From JALZKA01 sp963786495 (GTDB taxonomy: Bacteria > Actinomycetota > Thermoleophilia > Solirubrobacterales > 70-9): 64,000 nucleotides of DNA. Under the pieces are notes generated by a model. The model was not told where the DNA came from and searched no databases. It saw nothing but the letters and a program-made list of their open reading frames with translations. The stretch covers positions 31,831 to 95,830 of the forward strand of contig CAWAZL010000005.1 of assembly GCA_963786495.1 (NCBI GenBank). Reading direction: 5' to 3'. The position numbers and the translations under genes were made by a program. This document shows, one piece after another, positions 1 to 8,234 of this stretch (position 1 is the stretch's first letter; every line of letters starts with the position of its first letter).

Positions 1-1
1 G

Positions 2-328
2 GATGGGGCGGTCTCGCTGGAAGACGTCGCGCTGGCATGGGTCGATACGCAAGGGCACGAGGCGCATGTGCTGGCGGGAGCCTCGTGTCTGGCGGAGGCG
101 CGCGTGCCGGCCTACATCGAGTACTGGCCGTACGCGCTCGAGCGCGCAGGCGGCCTCGACAGGCTCAACGACATCATCCGGGGCTCCTGGGGCCAGGTGG
201 CGGACATCGGCTTCGGAGGCGATAAGGACGTTTCGCCAGTGCTAGCGAGTGCCATCAAAGAGATAGCGAGCGCTATCAATCCCGCGGACCCATACGCGTC
301 CACGAATCTGCTGCTCCTACCCCGCTGA
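2..328 (+). CDS. C-terminal fragment of an unrecognised protein (5' end outside window)
   Basis: An open frame runs from the left edge to a TGA at 326-328 without an obvious start, so this is the last ~108 codons of a gene that begins before the window. The visible part is alpha-helical in character with no signal peptide, membrane segment or motif that I recognise. Its end overlaps the end of the convergent pseudouridine synthase gene by 12 bp. I cannot assign a function. The frame could also be a chance reading, but the composition is protein-like. Confidence 0.5.
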   Translation, partial: DGAVSLEDVALAWVDTQGHEAHVLAGASCLAEARVPAYIEYWPYALERAGGLDRLNDIIRGSWGQVADIGFGGDKDVSPVLASAIKEIASAINPADPYASTNLLLLPR

Positions 329-1027
329 GGACTTCGCCGCGGCGAGCGCCGTTGCCAGGTCCGCCGGCAAATCGCTCTCGAGCTGAAGTTCCGCTCCCGT
401 CACGGGGTGCGCGAACCCAAGCCTCGCGCTGTGCAGGAACTGGCGCTTGAGCCCGTGCGCGCCACGCCCGCCGTAGCGCGAGTCCGCCACCAGCGGCAGG
501 TCGATTGCGGCGAAATGTGCCCGGATCTGATGCGTCCGCCCAGTCTCAAGCCGCACCCGCACGAGCGTCAGCGGCCCGAGCCGCTCCTCGACCTCGAAGT
601 GCGTTCGCGCATCGCGCGACCCGCGCCCGCCCACGGCGCGGCGCTCGGGTGCGCGAAAGTCGCGGCCCAGGGGCGCGTCAATCGTCCCTGAGCGCGAACG
701 CGGGACGCCCTGGACCATCGCGAGGTACTCGCGCTTCACGTGCCGCTCCTTGATCGCGTCCGAGAGCGCCCGGTGTGCCTCGTCGGTTCGGGCGACGATC
801 ATGAGGCCGGAGGTGTCTTTGTCGAGGCGGTGGACGATGCCCGGGCGTTCCGCGTCCTCACCCCCGCCCAGGAGATCACCGAGCACATCGACGAGGGTCT
901 CTCCGTGATGGCCCGGCGCGGCGTGGACGACAAGCCCCGCCGGCTTCTCGACGACGGCAAGGTGATCGTCCGAGTGGACGATCACGACGCCGGCGTCGTC
1001 AGCCTGAGGCACGCTCGGGCACCCCAT
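317..1027 (-). CDS. RluA/RluD-family 23S rRNA pseudouridine synthase
   Basis: The 236-residue protein carries the family signature HRLDKDTSG with its catalytic Asp, an N-terminal DHLAVVEKPAGLVVH block, and the RTHQIRAH and GHPVxGD-like C-terminal motifs. Enzymes of this family isomerise specific uridines of 23S rRNA to pseudouridine. RluD proteins are normally about 300 residues with an N-terminal S4 RNA-binding domain. That domain is absent here, because the start lies inside the 3' end of lspA (29 bp overlap). The product therefore resembles the S4-less RluA architecture, or its N-terminus is lost. It follows lspA, a pairing found in many bacteria (rluD next to lspA), which favours RluD-like specificity. 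Confidence 0.88.
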   Translation of the reverse strand: MGCPSVPQADDAGVVIVHSDDHLAVVEKPAGLVVHAAPGHHGETLVDVLGDLLGGGEDAERPGIVHRLDKDTSGLMIVARTDEAHRALSDAIKERHVKREYLAMVQGVPRSRSGTIDAPLGRDFRAPERRAVGGRGSRDARTHFEVEERLGPLTLVRVRLETGRTHQIRAHFAAIDLPLVADSRYGGRGAHGLKRQFLHSARLGFAHPVTGAELQLESDLPADLATALAAAKSSAG

Positions 1028-1505
1028 CGTCGTCCGTCTCGGGCCCGGCCAAGGCGATCAGCGCCAGGGTCACGGCGCCCATCGTGATGGCGATGTCGGC
1101 GAAGTTGAAGGAGGGCCAGGCGGGGAAGTCGATGAAGTCGATGACGCCGTCCCGGGAGAGGCGATCGATCAGGTTTCCGACCGCGCCTCCGGCGAGGAGC
1201 CCGACGGCCAGCCACGCATACGGCCGATCGCGGTTGAACGCGAACCATCCGAGTACGAGCACCAGCGCGGCAATGGTCACCGCCAGCACCACCCCCTGGC
1301 TCGAATCGCCGAGAAATCCGAAGGCGACGCCGTCATTCTGGACGTGGACCAGGTCCAGAAAGGGGAGGATGTAGTTCCTCTCCCCCACGTCGAGCGATTC
1401 GATCACGAGTGCTTTCGTGAGCTGATCGAGGCCGACGACCATGGCCGCCGCCGCCAGCATCCACGCCCACGGGTGGGCGGCTGAGCGCTCCACTGGCGCG
1501 CTCAC
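999..1505 (-). CDS. lspA: Lipoprotein signal peptidase (signal peptidase II)
   Basis: The 168-residue integral membrane aspartyl protease cleaves signal peptides of prolipoproteins after lipid modification of the Cys. The two catalytic aspartates are visible in GNLIDR and FNFADIAIT, and four hydrophobic segments are present, as expected for LspA of 150-170 residues. The start ATG sits 3 nt inside the upstream yggT stop region, so lspA is probably translationally coupled to it. Lipobox proteins elsewhere in the window (the amino acid binding protein near 28.8 kb and the NTF2-like lipoprotein at 29.4 kb) are candidate substrates. Confidence 0.95.
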   Translation of the reverse strand: MSAPVERSAAHPWAWMLAAAAMVVGLDQLTKALVIESLDVGERNYILPFLDLVHVQNDGVAFGFLGDSSQGVVLAVTIAALVLVLGWFAFNRDRPYAWLAVGLLAGGAVGNLIDRLSRDGVIDFIDFPAWPSFNFADIAITMGAVTLALIALAGPETDDDGVPERASG

Positions 1506-1813
1506 CCTTCGATCGCGCCGACGACCAGGCCCTGGACGATGATGAGCAGGATGATCCCGATCATCGGGCTTAGGTCGATACCCATCCCGCCGCCGCCAAT
1601 CGGCGGGATCAAGCGCCGGAAGACGTTCAGGTAGGGGTCCACGCTCTCCTCAACGAATCCGATCGTCGCTCGCAGCGGCATGTTGTAGGGGATCGGCCGG
1701 AACATCTGGATCCAGCTGAGGACGATCCGCGTGATGATCAGGATCAGGAAGACGGTGAAGAGCGCGTCCACGTAGTTCGCGATGTCGACCCGGTCGATAG
1801 CGAGGTAGGTCAT
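1502..1813 (-). CDS. YggT family membrane protein
   Basis: The 103-residue protein has two hydrophobic segments, near residues 15-35 and 78-98. A conserved amphipathic stretch containing DPYLNVFRRLIPP lies between them, which is typical of the YGGT family. Family members are small membrane proteins encoded near sepF, proC and division genes and are linked to osmotic tolerance or division-site organisation; no enzymatic role is known. The ATG at 1813 overlaps the proC stop by 4 bp (ATGA). A longer upstream reading in this frame is the shadow of proC, so the ATG at 1813 was chosen. Confidence 0.88.
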   Translation of the reverse strand: MTYLAIDRVDIANYVDALFTVFLILIITRIVLSWIQMFRPIPYNMPLRATIGFVEESVDPYLNVFRRLIPPIGGGGMGIDLSPMIGIILLIIVQGLVVGAIEG

Positions 1814-2562
1814 CGGAACCTCGCGAGCGACGCCTCGACGGCGCTTTCGATCGCTTCCCGGAAACCGCCAGCCTCCAGCGCGTTCAGGCCGGCCTCGGTG
1901 GTCCCTCCGGGAGACGCGACCGCCTTGCGGATCGCCTCGGGGTCGCGCTCGCGGAGGAGCTCGGCCGTCCCCTCGAGCGTCCCGGCTACGAGCTCGAGCG
2001 ACAGCGCCGGCTCCAGACCGTCCTGGGCGCCTGCGTCGGCAAGCGCCTCGGCGAACAGCGCCACGTACGCGGGCGCGCACGACATCACGGCCATCGCCGC
2101 GTCGATCGTCTCCTCGGGCGCCTCGATGGTGGTCCCGAGCGGCGACAAGAGGTCAAGGAGCGCCTCAGCGCCCTCTTGCGGAGCTGCGTGCACCATGACC
2201 CCGCGACCGACCTCCGTCGGCTGGTTGGGGATCACTCGCAGCACCGGGACGCCGGGAAACGCCTCGTTGATCCGCGCGAGCGACGTCACGGCCATCACCG
2301 ACAGGATCAGAGGGGCCTTGCCCTCCAGCTCCGTCGCGACGTCGTCCAGGGCTCCCGGCTTCACGGCCAGGAGGAGTGCGTCGGAGTCGGCAGCCAGCGA
2401 CGCGAGGTCGCCCCGCGTCTCACCGCCAACCTCGTCGGCCAGGCGCTGTGCTCTCTCGGCGTCCAGGTCGGAGAAGAGCATCTGCGGAGCCGAGTCCGAT
2501 CGCGCCCAGCCGCGCGCCATGGCAGCCGCCATGTTTCCTGCGCCGACGAACCCGAGCTTCAC
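1810..2562 (-). CDS. proC: Pyrroline-5-carboxylate reductase
   Basis: ProC makes the last step of proline synthesis, the NAD(P)H-dependent reduction of 1-pyrroline-5-carboxylate. The 250-residue product starts with the Rossmann motif GFVGAGNMA, and ends with the C-terminal helical dimerisation region containing SPGGTTEAGL, the ProC signature. Length is slightly below the usual 265-270. It lies between sepF and yggT, the classic yggS-sepF-proC-yggT neighbourhood of Gram-positive bacteria, and overlaps yggT by 4 bp. Confidence 0.94.
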   Translation of the reverse strand: MKLGFVGAGNMAAAMARGWARSDSAPQMLFSDLDAERAQRLADEVGGETRGDLASLAADSDALLLAVKPGALDDVATELEGKAPLILSVMAVTSLARINEAFPGVPVLRVIPNQPTEVGRGVMVHAAPQEGAEALLDLLSPLGTTIEAPEETIDAAMAVMSCAPAYVALFAEALADAGAQDGLEPALSLELVAGTLEGTAELLRERDPEAIRKAVASPGGTTEAGLNALEAGGFREAIESAVEASLARFR

Positions 2563-2600
2563 AGCCCGGATTCTAGGACGGCACGTCCAGGTGCCTGTCC

Positions 2601-2624
2601 GGCCCCCCGGAGGGGGAGGCCGGT
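2601..2624. repeat. 24-bp GC-rich hairpin repeat, copy 1
   Basis: This intergenic element between sepF and proC is the exact reverse complement of 30792-30815 at the 3' end of imuB. The core forms a hairpin of C and G runs (CCCCC-CGGA-GGGGG) flanked by GGCC. It could act as a terminator-like structure, but no T tract follows. Confidence 0.6.
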
Positions 2625-2625
2625 C

Positions 2626-3177
2626 TTAACTCTGGTTGAAAAAGGTCTTCTCGACGAGCTGGGCCGTCTGCTCTGCCGAGACCTCGACGTTGCGAGGCGT
2701 GAGCATGAAGGTCTTCTCCGCGACCTTCTGCATGCCGCCGTCGAGCGCGTAGGTGAGTCCGGACGCGAAGTCGATCAGGCGCTTTGCCAGCTCGGAGTCC
2801 GTGGTCTGAAGGTTCAGGATCACCGGGGTGTCGTGCTTGAAGCGGTCCGCCACTTCTTGGGCGTCGTTGAAGCTGGTGGGGTTGACGAGGTGGACGCGGA
2901 CGTCAGCGCCGCCTCCCCTGCCGCCGTTCTCTACCGGCCGAAGGTTGCGGCCGCGTGAGGGAGGCCCGTCGTCGGCGAAGATGTCGTCGATCTCGTCCTG
3001 TCCGCGCCGGCGGTCGCCGAGGCGGGAGACGGTTGCGCGAGGCGCGGGAGCCGAGTCGTAGCCGACCGACTGGTGCGTGCCGGTCTCAGGCTCGTAGAGG
3101 TCGGGCTCGTGGTAGTCGTGGTCCTCAGCAAGGCCGAAGTAGACGAGCGCGCGGTGCCATGTATCTCTAAGTGCCAT
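2626..3177 (-). CDS. sepF: Cell division protein SepF
   Basis: SepF polymerises on the membrane and tethers FtsZ filaments at the septum in Gram-positives and actinobacteria. The 183-residue protein has a short N-terminal amphipathic region (residues 1-15, probable membrane tag) followed by an acidic, glycine-rich linker to about residue 95. The folded SepF core at residues 95-180 includes NPTSFNDAQEVADRFK and the VILNLQ strand. The context (PLP-homeostasis gene, proC, yggT) is the standard dcw-adjacent arrangement. Confidence 0.95.
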   Translation of the reverse strand: MALRDTWHRALVYFGLAEDHDYHEPDLYEPETGTHQSVGYDSAPAPRATVSRLGDRRRGQDEIDDIFADDGPPSRGRNLRPVENGGRGGGADVRVHLVNPTSFNDAQEVADRFKHDTPVILNLQTTDSELAKRLIDFASGLTYALDGGMQKVAEKTFMLTPRNVEVSAEQTAQLVEKTFFNQS

Positions 3178-3252
3178 TGGTTGCCCCTGTTCGTGCCTTG
3201 CGGCGCGTTTCCTTTACCCGATTATGCCCCGTTTGCGCTCGCACAAAGCCAT

Positions 3253-3888
3253 TCAGGGCCGAAGAAGCACCGATCCAAGGCGGATGATGGTCGCGCCTTC
3301 GTCGACTGCGACCCTCCAGTCCTGGCTCGTGCCCATGGATAGCTCGCTCAACCCATGCTCGGCCGCGAGCTCCGCCAAGCGTGAGAAGTGAGACCGCGAC
3401 GCCTCGGGGTCCTCGGCGAACGGAGGCATGGTGGCGAGGCCCGCGACCTCAACCTCGCACTTCGCGACGAACTCGCCGAGATTGGCGGGCGCGATCCCCT
3501 CCTTTGCGTCTTCACCCGCGACGTTCACCTGAACGAGGATTCGCGTCCCGTCCTGCGCGCGCGAGTTGATCTGCTCGAGGGCCGACTCCGAGGCGACCGA
3601 GTGGATGAGCGTGACCAGGGGCAGGATGCCCTTGACCTTGCGGCTCTGCAGCCCGCCGATGAAGTGCCAATCGAAGAGGTCCGCGAAGCGCTCGTGCTTT
3701 CGCTCCAGGTCGTCCAGCCGGTTTTCGCCGACGAGGTCCACGCCTGCTTCGGCGAGCGCGGGCAGCTCGTCGTCCGGCACGTACTTGGTCGCGACGAGGA
3801 CGCGAACAGCCGACCCAGCTTCCTCGCGAACCTCGGCGAGCCGCTCGCGGACGCGCTCGGGATCGATGTTGGTGATCAGCTCGGCCAT
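3253..3888 (-). CDS. YggS-family pyridoxal phosphate homeostasis protein
   Basis: The 211-residue single-domain PLP-binding protein of the alanine racemase fold maintains free PLP balance. The VLVATKYV segment holds the PLP-linked lysine. GENRLDD, WHFIGGLQSRK and the terminal SMGTSQDW and RLGSVL(L) blocks match the family (normal form SMGMSxDxxxAI). A GTG six nucleotides upstream (3894) is in frame, but the ATG at 3888 gives the usual N-terminus. It overlaps the upstream laccase-domain gene by 13 bp, so the two are co-transcribed. Confidence 0.9.
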   Translation of the reverse strand: MAELITNIDPERVRERLAEVREEAGSAVRVLVATKYVPDDELPALAEAGVDLVGENRLDDLERKHERFADLFDWHFIGGLQSRKVKGILPLVTLIHSVASESALEQINSRAQDGTRILVQVNVAGEDAKEGIAPANLGEFVAKCEVEVAGLATMPPFAEDPEASRSHFSRLAELAAEHGLSELSMGTSQDWRVAVDEGATIIRLGSVLLRP

Positions 3889-4622
3889 TTGCACACCAAG
3901 CCTGCCTGGCGGCCGGTGACGCCGCCATCGCGGCGATGCGAGAAGAACAGCTCGCGCTCACAGCTGGTGCAGAGCTCTGAGCGCTCGATCTCCTCCACGC
4001 CGGCGATCCGAAGGAGGCGCTCGCACACCAGCCCGAGGTCGAGCATGCGGCCGACGGCGATGTCTGGGCCCAGATTGGAGAACTCGCCAATGACCTCCTC
4101 CCCCACCTCGAAGCAGCACCGGCCGATCCCGGGACCGATGGCGGCAGCCGTAGCGCCGACCTCCTTCACTCCCTTCTCGGCGATCCCCGCGGCAAGGCCG
4201 CGCCAGCCGCCGTGGACCATCGCGACGCCGCCGGGGCCCGAGAGCGCGACCGGCAGGCAATCGGCGACGAAGACGAGGGGCGCGAGGCCTTCGTTCGAGG
4301 TCGCCCAGCCATCGGCTAGCTGAGGGTCCCCACCCGCGCCCAAGAGCCAGGCCGAGCGCTCGCTCGGCTCGTCCTGGCGCATGACGTCGGCGCCGTGCAC
4401 CTGCTTTCCGGAGATGATGCCGGCCGGATCGACCTCGAGCGCCTCGCACATCTCGGCGCGATTCGCGTGGACCGTCGCGGAGTCGTCGTCGGTCAAAAGC
4501 CCCAGGTTGAGCGAGTCGAAGGGTCCCGAGCTCATCCCGCCGACGCGCGTTGAGAAGGCTGCCCGCGCGCCCGGCAAATCCGCTTCGAGCCATTGGAGGC
4601 CTCCGGCCTCTCGCCATTCCAT
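3876..4622 (-). CDS. Laccase-domain protein, YfiH/PgeF type (purine nucleoside phosphorylase / polyphenol oxidase family)
   Basis: The 248-residue protein shows the family motifs in order: KQVHGADV, ADCLPV, VHGGWRGLAAG, IGPGIGRCCFEVG and FFSHRRDGGVTGRQ. The conserved His/Cys set that binds zinc or copper is intact. Proteins of this family were first described as multicopper oxidases and later shown to phosphorolyse purine nucleosides; some are linked to peptidoglycan editing. It lies upstream of, and overlaps, the PLP-homeostasis gene, the same gene order as in many actinobacterial division clusters. Confidence 0.9.
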   Translation of the reverse strand: MEWREAGGLQWLEADLPGARAAFSTRVGGMSSGPFDSLNLGLLTDDDSATVHANRAEMCEALEVDPAGIISGKQVHGADVMRQDEPSERSAWLLGAGGDPQLADGWATSNEGLAPLVFVADCLPVALSGPGGVAMVHGGWRGLAAGIAEKGVKEVGATAAAIGPGIGRCCFEVGEEVIGEFSNLGPDIAVGRMLDLGLVCERLLRIAGVEEIERSELCTSCERELFFSHRRDGGVTGRQAGLVCKWPS

Positions 4623-4631
4623 GGGCCGAGG

Positions 4632-5762
4632 CTACGTAGCCGCCGCGGCGGCAAGGGCGACCCGGAGCTCTTCGTCGCGCGTCGCGACCTCGCCGTCGAG
4701 CCGCGCGGCAAGCGCCGCCCCCAAGCCGCGGCCGACCGCCGGCCCTTGTGCCACGCCGGCTTCCACGAGGTCATCGCCGTCGATCTTTAGCGAGACGCCC
4801 CGCCACTGGCTCGCCCACTCGTCCACCCATTCGGCGCCGGCGATCCGCGCCATCAAAAGCTCGACAGTGCGAAACCCAGCCACGAGGCGCATGCCCTCTG
4901 ACGGCCGGCTGGGGACCATGCGGGTCAGGGTCGCGACCGCCCGGCGCGCGCCTTCGCTTGGCCGGGCCGCCTCTGACATCGCATCGGTTCCGTTGACCAG
5001 CTCGGCCCAGGCCGGATCGGCCAGCCGCTCACGCGTGGCCCTGGCGCGATCGGGCGCACCTTCGTCGATTCCGGCTAGTCCCCACCTGGCCAAAAGCTCC
5101 AAGGCTTCCGGCGTGCGCTCCTCGGCCAGGAGGCGGCTCATCTCGGCGTTGACCCTGTCCTCGGAGACGGTCGACAGGTTGGCGGCCTGAAGAAGCTTCG
5201 CGGTCTCCGGCTCCAAATCGAGGCCCAGACGGGCGGCGTAGCGGGCGGCCCGGAGAGCGCGCGTTGGGTCGTCGTTGAACGAGCCAGGATGCAAGACGCG
5301 CAGGACTCCCGCCTCCAGGTCGGCCCTGCCCCCGTGGGGATCGATCAGCTCGGCCTCGTCCGATAGCGGCAGTGCCATCGCGTTCACGGTGAAGTCCCGG
5401 CGGGCGAGATCGTCGGCCAGCGAGGCGGGCTCGACGTCGGGCAGAGCGCCGGGATGCGCGTACGTCTCGCGCCTGGCCGCCGCGAAATCCACCCGGACAC
5501 CGGCGACGTCGACCGAAGCCGTGCCGAAGCGCTCATGCGCCTTCGATTCCGCGCCCAGGAGCGCAGCGACAGCTGCCGCGTCGCCCTCCAAAACCACGTC
5601 CAGGTCGGCGCGGCTGCCGCCCTTGAGAAGGTCGCGAACGGCGCCCCCCACGAGCCAAGCCTGCTGCTCGCCCAGCTTCGCGCGCAGCTCATCGACACCC
5701 TCCAGGGCGCCAAGGGCCTGTCCCAGGCTGTCGGGGTCCGTGGGTATCAATTCGGCGCTCAT
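4632..5762 (-). CDS. CCA tRNA nucleotidyltransferase / poly(A) polymerase family protein
   Basis: The class II nucleotidyltransferase of 376 residues adds CCA to tRNA 3' ends or does a related nucleotide addition. Visible motifs are WLVGGAVRDLL with the DLDVVLEGD metal-binding aspartates (about residues 37-60), RRDFTVNAMAL (about 131-141), and DPTRALRAARYAARLG followed by VSEDRVNAEMSRLL in the RNA-binding head. The ATG at 5762 was chosen over a second ATG at 5780. The longer reading to 6272 merely mirrors the divergent beta-propeller gene. No C-terminal HD domain is obvious. Confidence 0.88.
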   Translation of the reverse strand: MSAELIPTDPDSLGQALGALEGVDELRAKLGEQQAWLVGGAVRDLLKGGSRADLDVVLEGDAAAVAALLGAESKAHERFGTASVDVAGVRVDFAAARRETYAHPGALPDVEPASLADDLARRDFTVNAMALPLSDEAELIDPHGGRADLEAGVLRVLHPGSFNDDPTRALRAARYAARLGLDLEPETAKLLQAANLSTVSEDRVNAEMSRLLAEERTPEALELLARWGLAGIDEGAPDRARATRERLADPAWAELVNGTDAMSEAARPSEGARRAVATLTRMVPSRPSEGMRLVAGFRTVELLMARIAGAEWVDEWASQWRGVSLKIDGDDLVEAGVAQGPAVGRGLGAALAARLDGEVATRDEELRVALAAAAAT

Positions 5763-5792
5763 CTGCGTCCTTACTACCATCTCCACCCTTCC

Positions 5793-7175
5793 GTGGCCTC
5801 CCTGCGCAGGATCTGGAGCTCTTGGAGCACCCGTCGCCGTGCAATCACGGTTGGCGTAGCCGTGCTCGCGATCGCCGGCGTGGCCGTTGCCGGCTATTTC
5901 GCGTTCATCAAGCGCCCCGGCGACGTCTCCAACCCCGACGTTGCCTTCGAGCCGAAGGAAGTCAAGATCCCGAAGCGCTCTGAGTTCAAGACTGCCAACT
6001 GGCCTATCTATGGCCTCAACCCTGAGCGGACGCGCTACTTCCCGGGCAAGCTCCTCGACCCCCCCTTCGAGTCGGCGAAGTGGTCGCTCCCGATCGGGCA
6101 CCTGATCGAGCACGGGCCGGTGATCGGGGGCGACGACCTCTTCATCCTCGATCTCGAGGGGATCGTCTATTCGGTTGACAAGAAGAGCGGCAAGACCAAT
6201 TGGAAGAAGGACTTCGGCGAGCTCAGCGCTGCCGCCCCGGCCTACTACGACGGCATCGTCTACGCGCTCCACCTCGACCCGGACCAGATCGTCGCGATCC
6301 GCGCCAAGGACGGCAAGGAGCTGTGGCGCAAGTCGATCGGCTCACCGGGCTCGGAGTCCTCCCCGATGATCGTCGGGAAGAAGCTGATCTTCGGCTGCCA
6401 GTGCGGCTCGGTCTATGCGATGAACCCCAAGTCCGGCGAGCTCTTGTGGTCGACCGAGACTGCCGGCGAGGTGAAGGGCGCGGTCGCCTACCACGACGGA
6501 GTCATCTTCGGCTCGAACTACGGCGGCGAGTTCTTCGCGATCGACGCCTCGGACGGCGACTTCAAATGGCGGACACCAATCATCGGCGGCGCCTTCGGCC
6601 GCGGCGGCGGCGCCTACTCGACCCCCGCGGTGGGTTGGGGGCGCGTCTACGTCGGCGCCTTCGACGGGCGCGTCTACTCGCTCGACGAGGACACGGGCGA
6701 GGTCGCTTGGACCCACTCGACCGGCGCCGAGGTCTACCCCGGCCCAGTGCTCGCCGACGTCCCCGGCGCGCCGCCCGCCGTGTACATCGGCTCGGCCGAC
6801 GGCAACGCGTACGCACTCAACGCCCAGACGGGCGGCGTGCTGTGGCAGCGCAGCCTCGGGGCCCAGATCACGGGCTCGGGCGTCCTGATCGGCAACACCG
6901 TCTACTTCTCCAGGAACTCCGATACGGGCGGCACGGTCGGCTTCGAGGCGGCCACGGGCAAGCAGGTCTACGAGAACGACCTCGGCCGCTACAACCCCGC
7001 GATCACCGACGGCGAGCGCGTCTACTTCGTCGGCTACGGCACCGTGCGGGCCTTCGAGTCCGAGGCGCTTGCGGACAAGAAGGCCAAGGAGAAGAAAGAG
7101 ATCCGTCAGGCTCGAAAGAAGGCCTTAAAGCAGCAGAAGAAGGCGGAGGCGGCCGCCGAGGCCGCGGAGGGCTAG
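5793..7175 (+). CDS. Membrane-anchored PQQ-like beta-propeller repeat protein
   Basis: A GTG start gives a 460-residue protein with an N-terminal basic stretch and one transmembrane helix (about residues 18-38), so the propeller faces outside. The body contains at least six blades, each with a tryptophan-docking pattern such as SGKTNWKKD, DGKELWRKS, SGELLWSTE, DTGEVAWTH and TGGVLWQRS. A lysine/alanine-rich tail of about 40 residues ends the protein. BamB-like and quinoprotein dehydrogenase-like proteins share this fold, but no PQQ-ligand set is evident, so a binding or scaffold role is more likely than an enzyme. Its end overlaps hisF by 4 bp in a convergent arrangement. Confidence 0.8.
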   Translation: MASLRRIWSSWSTRRRAITVGVAVLAIAGVAVAGYFAFIKRPGDVSNPDVAFEPKEVKIPKRSEFKTANWPIYGLNPERTRYFPGKLLDPPFESAKWSLPIGHLIEHGPVIGGDDLFILDLEGIVYSVDKKSGKTNWKKDFGELSAAAPAYYDGIVYALHLDPDQIVAIRAKDGKELWRKSIGSPGSESSPMIVGKKLIFGCQCGSVYAMNPKSGELLWSTETAGEVKGAVAYHDGVIFGSNYGGEFFAIDASDGDFKWRTPIIGGAFGRGGGAYSTPAVGWGRVYVGAFDGRVYSLDEDTGEVAWTHSTGAEVYPGPVLADVPGAPPAVYIGSADGNAYALNAQTGGVLWQRSLGAQITGSGVLIGNTVYFSRNSDTGGTVGFEAATGKQVYENDLGRYNPAITDGERVYFVGYGTVRAFESEALADKKAKEKKEIRQARKKALKQQKKAEAAAEAAEG

Positions 7176-7933
7176 ACCCGGACCGGGATGCCGGCCTCGG
7201 CCATGTGCCGCTTGGCCTCGGCCACCGTGTAGTGGCCGTAGTGGAAGATCGAGGCGCAAAGGACCGCGTCCGCGTGGCCCTCGAGGATGCCTTCGGCGAG
7301 GTGGCTCAGCTCACCCGCCCCGCCTGATGCGATGACGGGCACCGGCACGGCGTCCGCGACCGCCCGCGTCAATTCGAGCTCGTAACCGTCGTTGGTGCCG
7401 TCGCGGTCCATGCTGGTGAGGAGTACCTCCCCCGCCCCGCGCTCGGTCGCCTCGCGGGCCCAAGCGACGGCGTCGCGGCCCTCGACCTTGGTGCGCCCGC
7501 CCTGGACGTAGACGTCATATCCGTCGCCTTCGCGCTTGGCGTCGATCGCGATCACCACGCACTGCGCACCGAACACCGCGGCCAGCTCGCCGATCAGCTC
7601 CGGGCGCTCCAGCGCTGAAGAGTTGACCGAAACCTTGTCCGCGCCTGCATCGAGGACGGCCTGCGCGTCCTCGACCGAGCGGATGCCGCCGCCGATCGTG
7701 AACGGGATGAAGACGTTGTCGGCGGTCCGGCGGGCAAGCTCCGTGATCGTGTCCCGCTTCTCGTGCGAAGCGGTGATGTCCAGGAAGACCAGCTCGTCCG
7801 CACCCTCTGCGTCGTAGCGCTCGGCCAGCTCAACGGGGTCGCCGGCGTCGCGGATGTCGACGAAGTTCGTGCCCTTGACCACGCGCCCCTGATCGACGTC
7901 CAAGCACGGGATGACCCGCCGCAGAGCGCTCAT
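7172..7933 (-). CDS. hisF: Imidazole glycerol phosphate synthase, cyclase subunit HisF
   Basis: HisF forms a complex with the glutaminase HisH and converts PRFAR plus ammonia to imidazole glycerol phosphate and AICAR. The 253-residue TIM barrel has the catalytic aspartates in IPCLDVDQGRVVKG and VIAIDAKR, and the phosphate-binding IGGGI and SGGAG loops. The ATG at 7933 follows the stop of the 83-residue gene with a 4-bp overlap. hisF is separated from hisA by three unrelated small genes, but all are on the same strand and nearly all abut. Confidence 0.95.
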   Translation of the reverse strand: MSALRRVIPCLDVDQGRVVKGTNFVDIRDAGDPVELAERYDAEGADELVFLDITASHEKRDTITELARRTADNVFIPFTIGGGIRSVEDAQAVLDAGADKVSVNSSALERPELIGELAAVFGAQCVVIAIDAKREGDGYDVYVQGGRTKVEGRDAVAWAREATERGAGEVLLTSMDRDGTNDGYELELTRAVADAVPVPVIASGGAGELSHLAEGILEGHADAVLCASIFHYGHYTVAEAKRHMAEAGIPVRV

Positions 7934-8181
7934 ATGCGCGGGTTCGCGCCTTTGAAGCCCTTCTTGACAAGTTCCTTGAGGCGATCCGTCTCCCTGCTCG
8001 TCAGGTTCGCCCGCCGGCCCTTTGACTTCTTCAAGATGTTGCCGAGCTCGGTGCGCTCGGCGGCCGTCAGGTTGTCCCAGAACTGCTGACCCTTGCCGTA
8101 GAGCCACGTCGCGCTCTTGTAGAGCGCAGTCCACGACACCGCGCGGGCGCGCGATGAGACGAGTGCGGTGAGTCCGGGCAT
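7930..8181 (-). CDS. Small conserved-looking protein of unknown function (83 aa)
   Basis: The basic 83-residue protein is rich in Lys, Leu and Arg with no signal peptide. The pattern AAERTELGNILKKSKGRRANLT followed by a helical tail ending in KKGFKGANP looks like a small soluble helical protein. It ends in a 4-bp overlap with hisF, which supports real translation. I do not recognise the family and assign no function. Confidence 0.65.
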   Translation of the reverse strand: MPGLTALVSSRARAVSWTALYKSATWLYGKGQQFWDNLTAAERTELGNILKKSKGRRANLTSRETDRLKELVKKGFKGANPRI

Positions 8182-8234
8182 CGGTCGAATTTACCCGGGC
8201 CGCGCCGGGGATCAGGCGGCTACTCGGCAGCGGC

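Noticed and set aside
5763..6272. N-terminal extension of the CCA-type nucleotidyltransferase to 546 residues
   Set aside because: The extension is the antisense of the beta-propeller gene; the family N-terminus fits the ATG at 5762.
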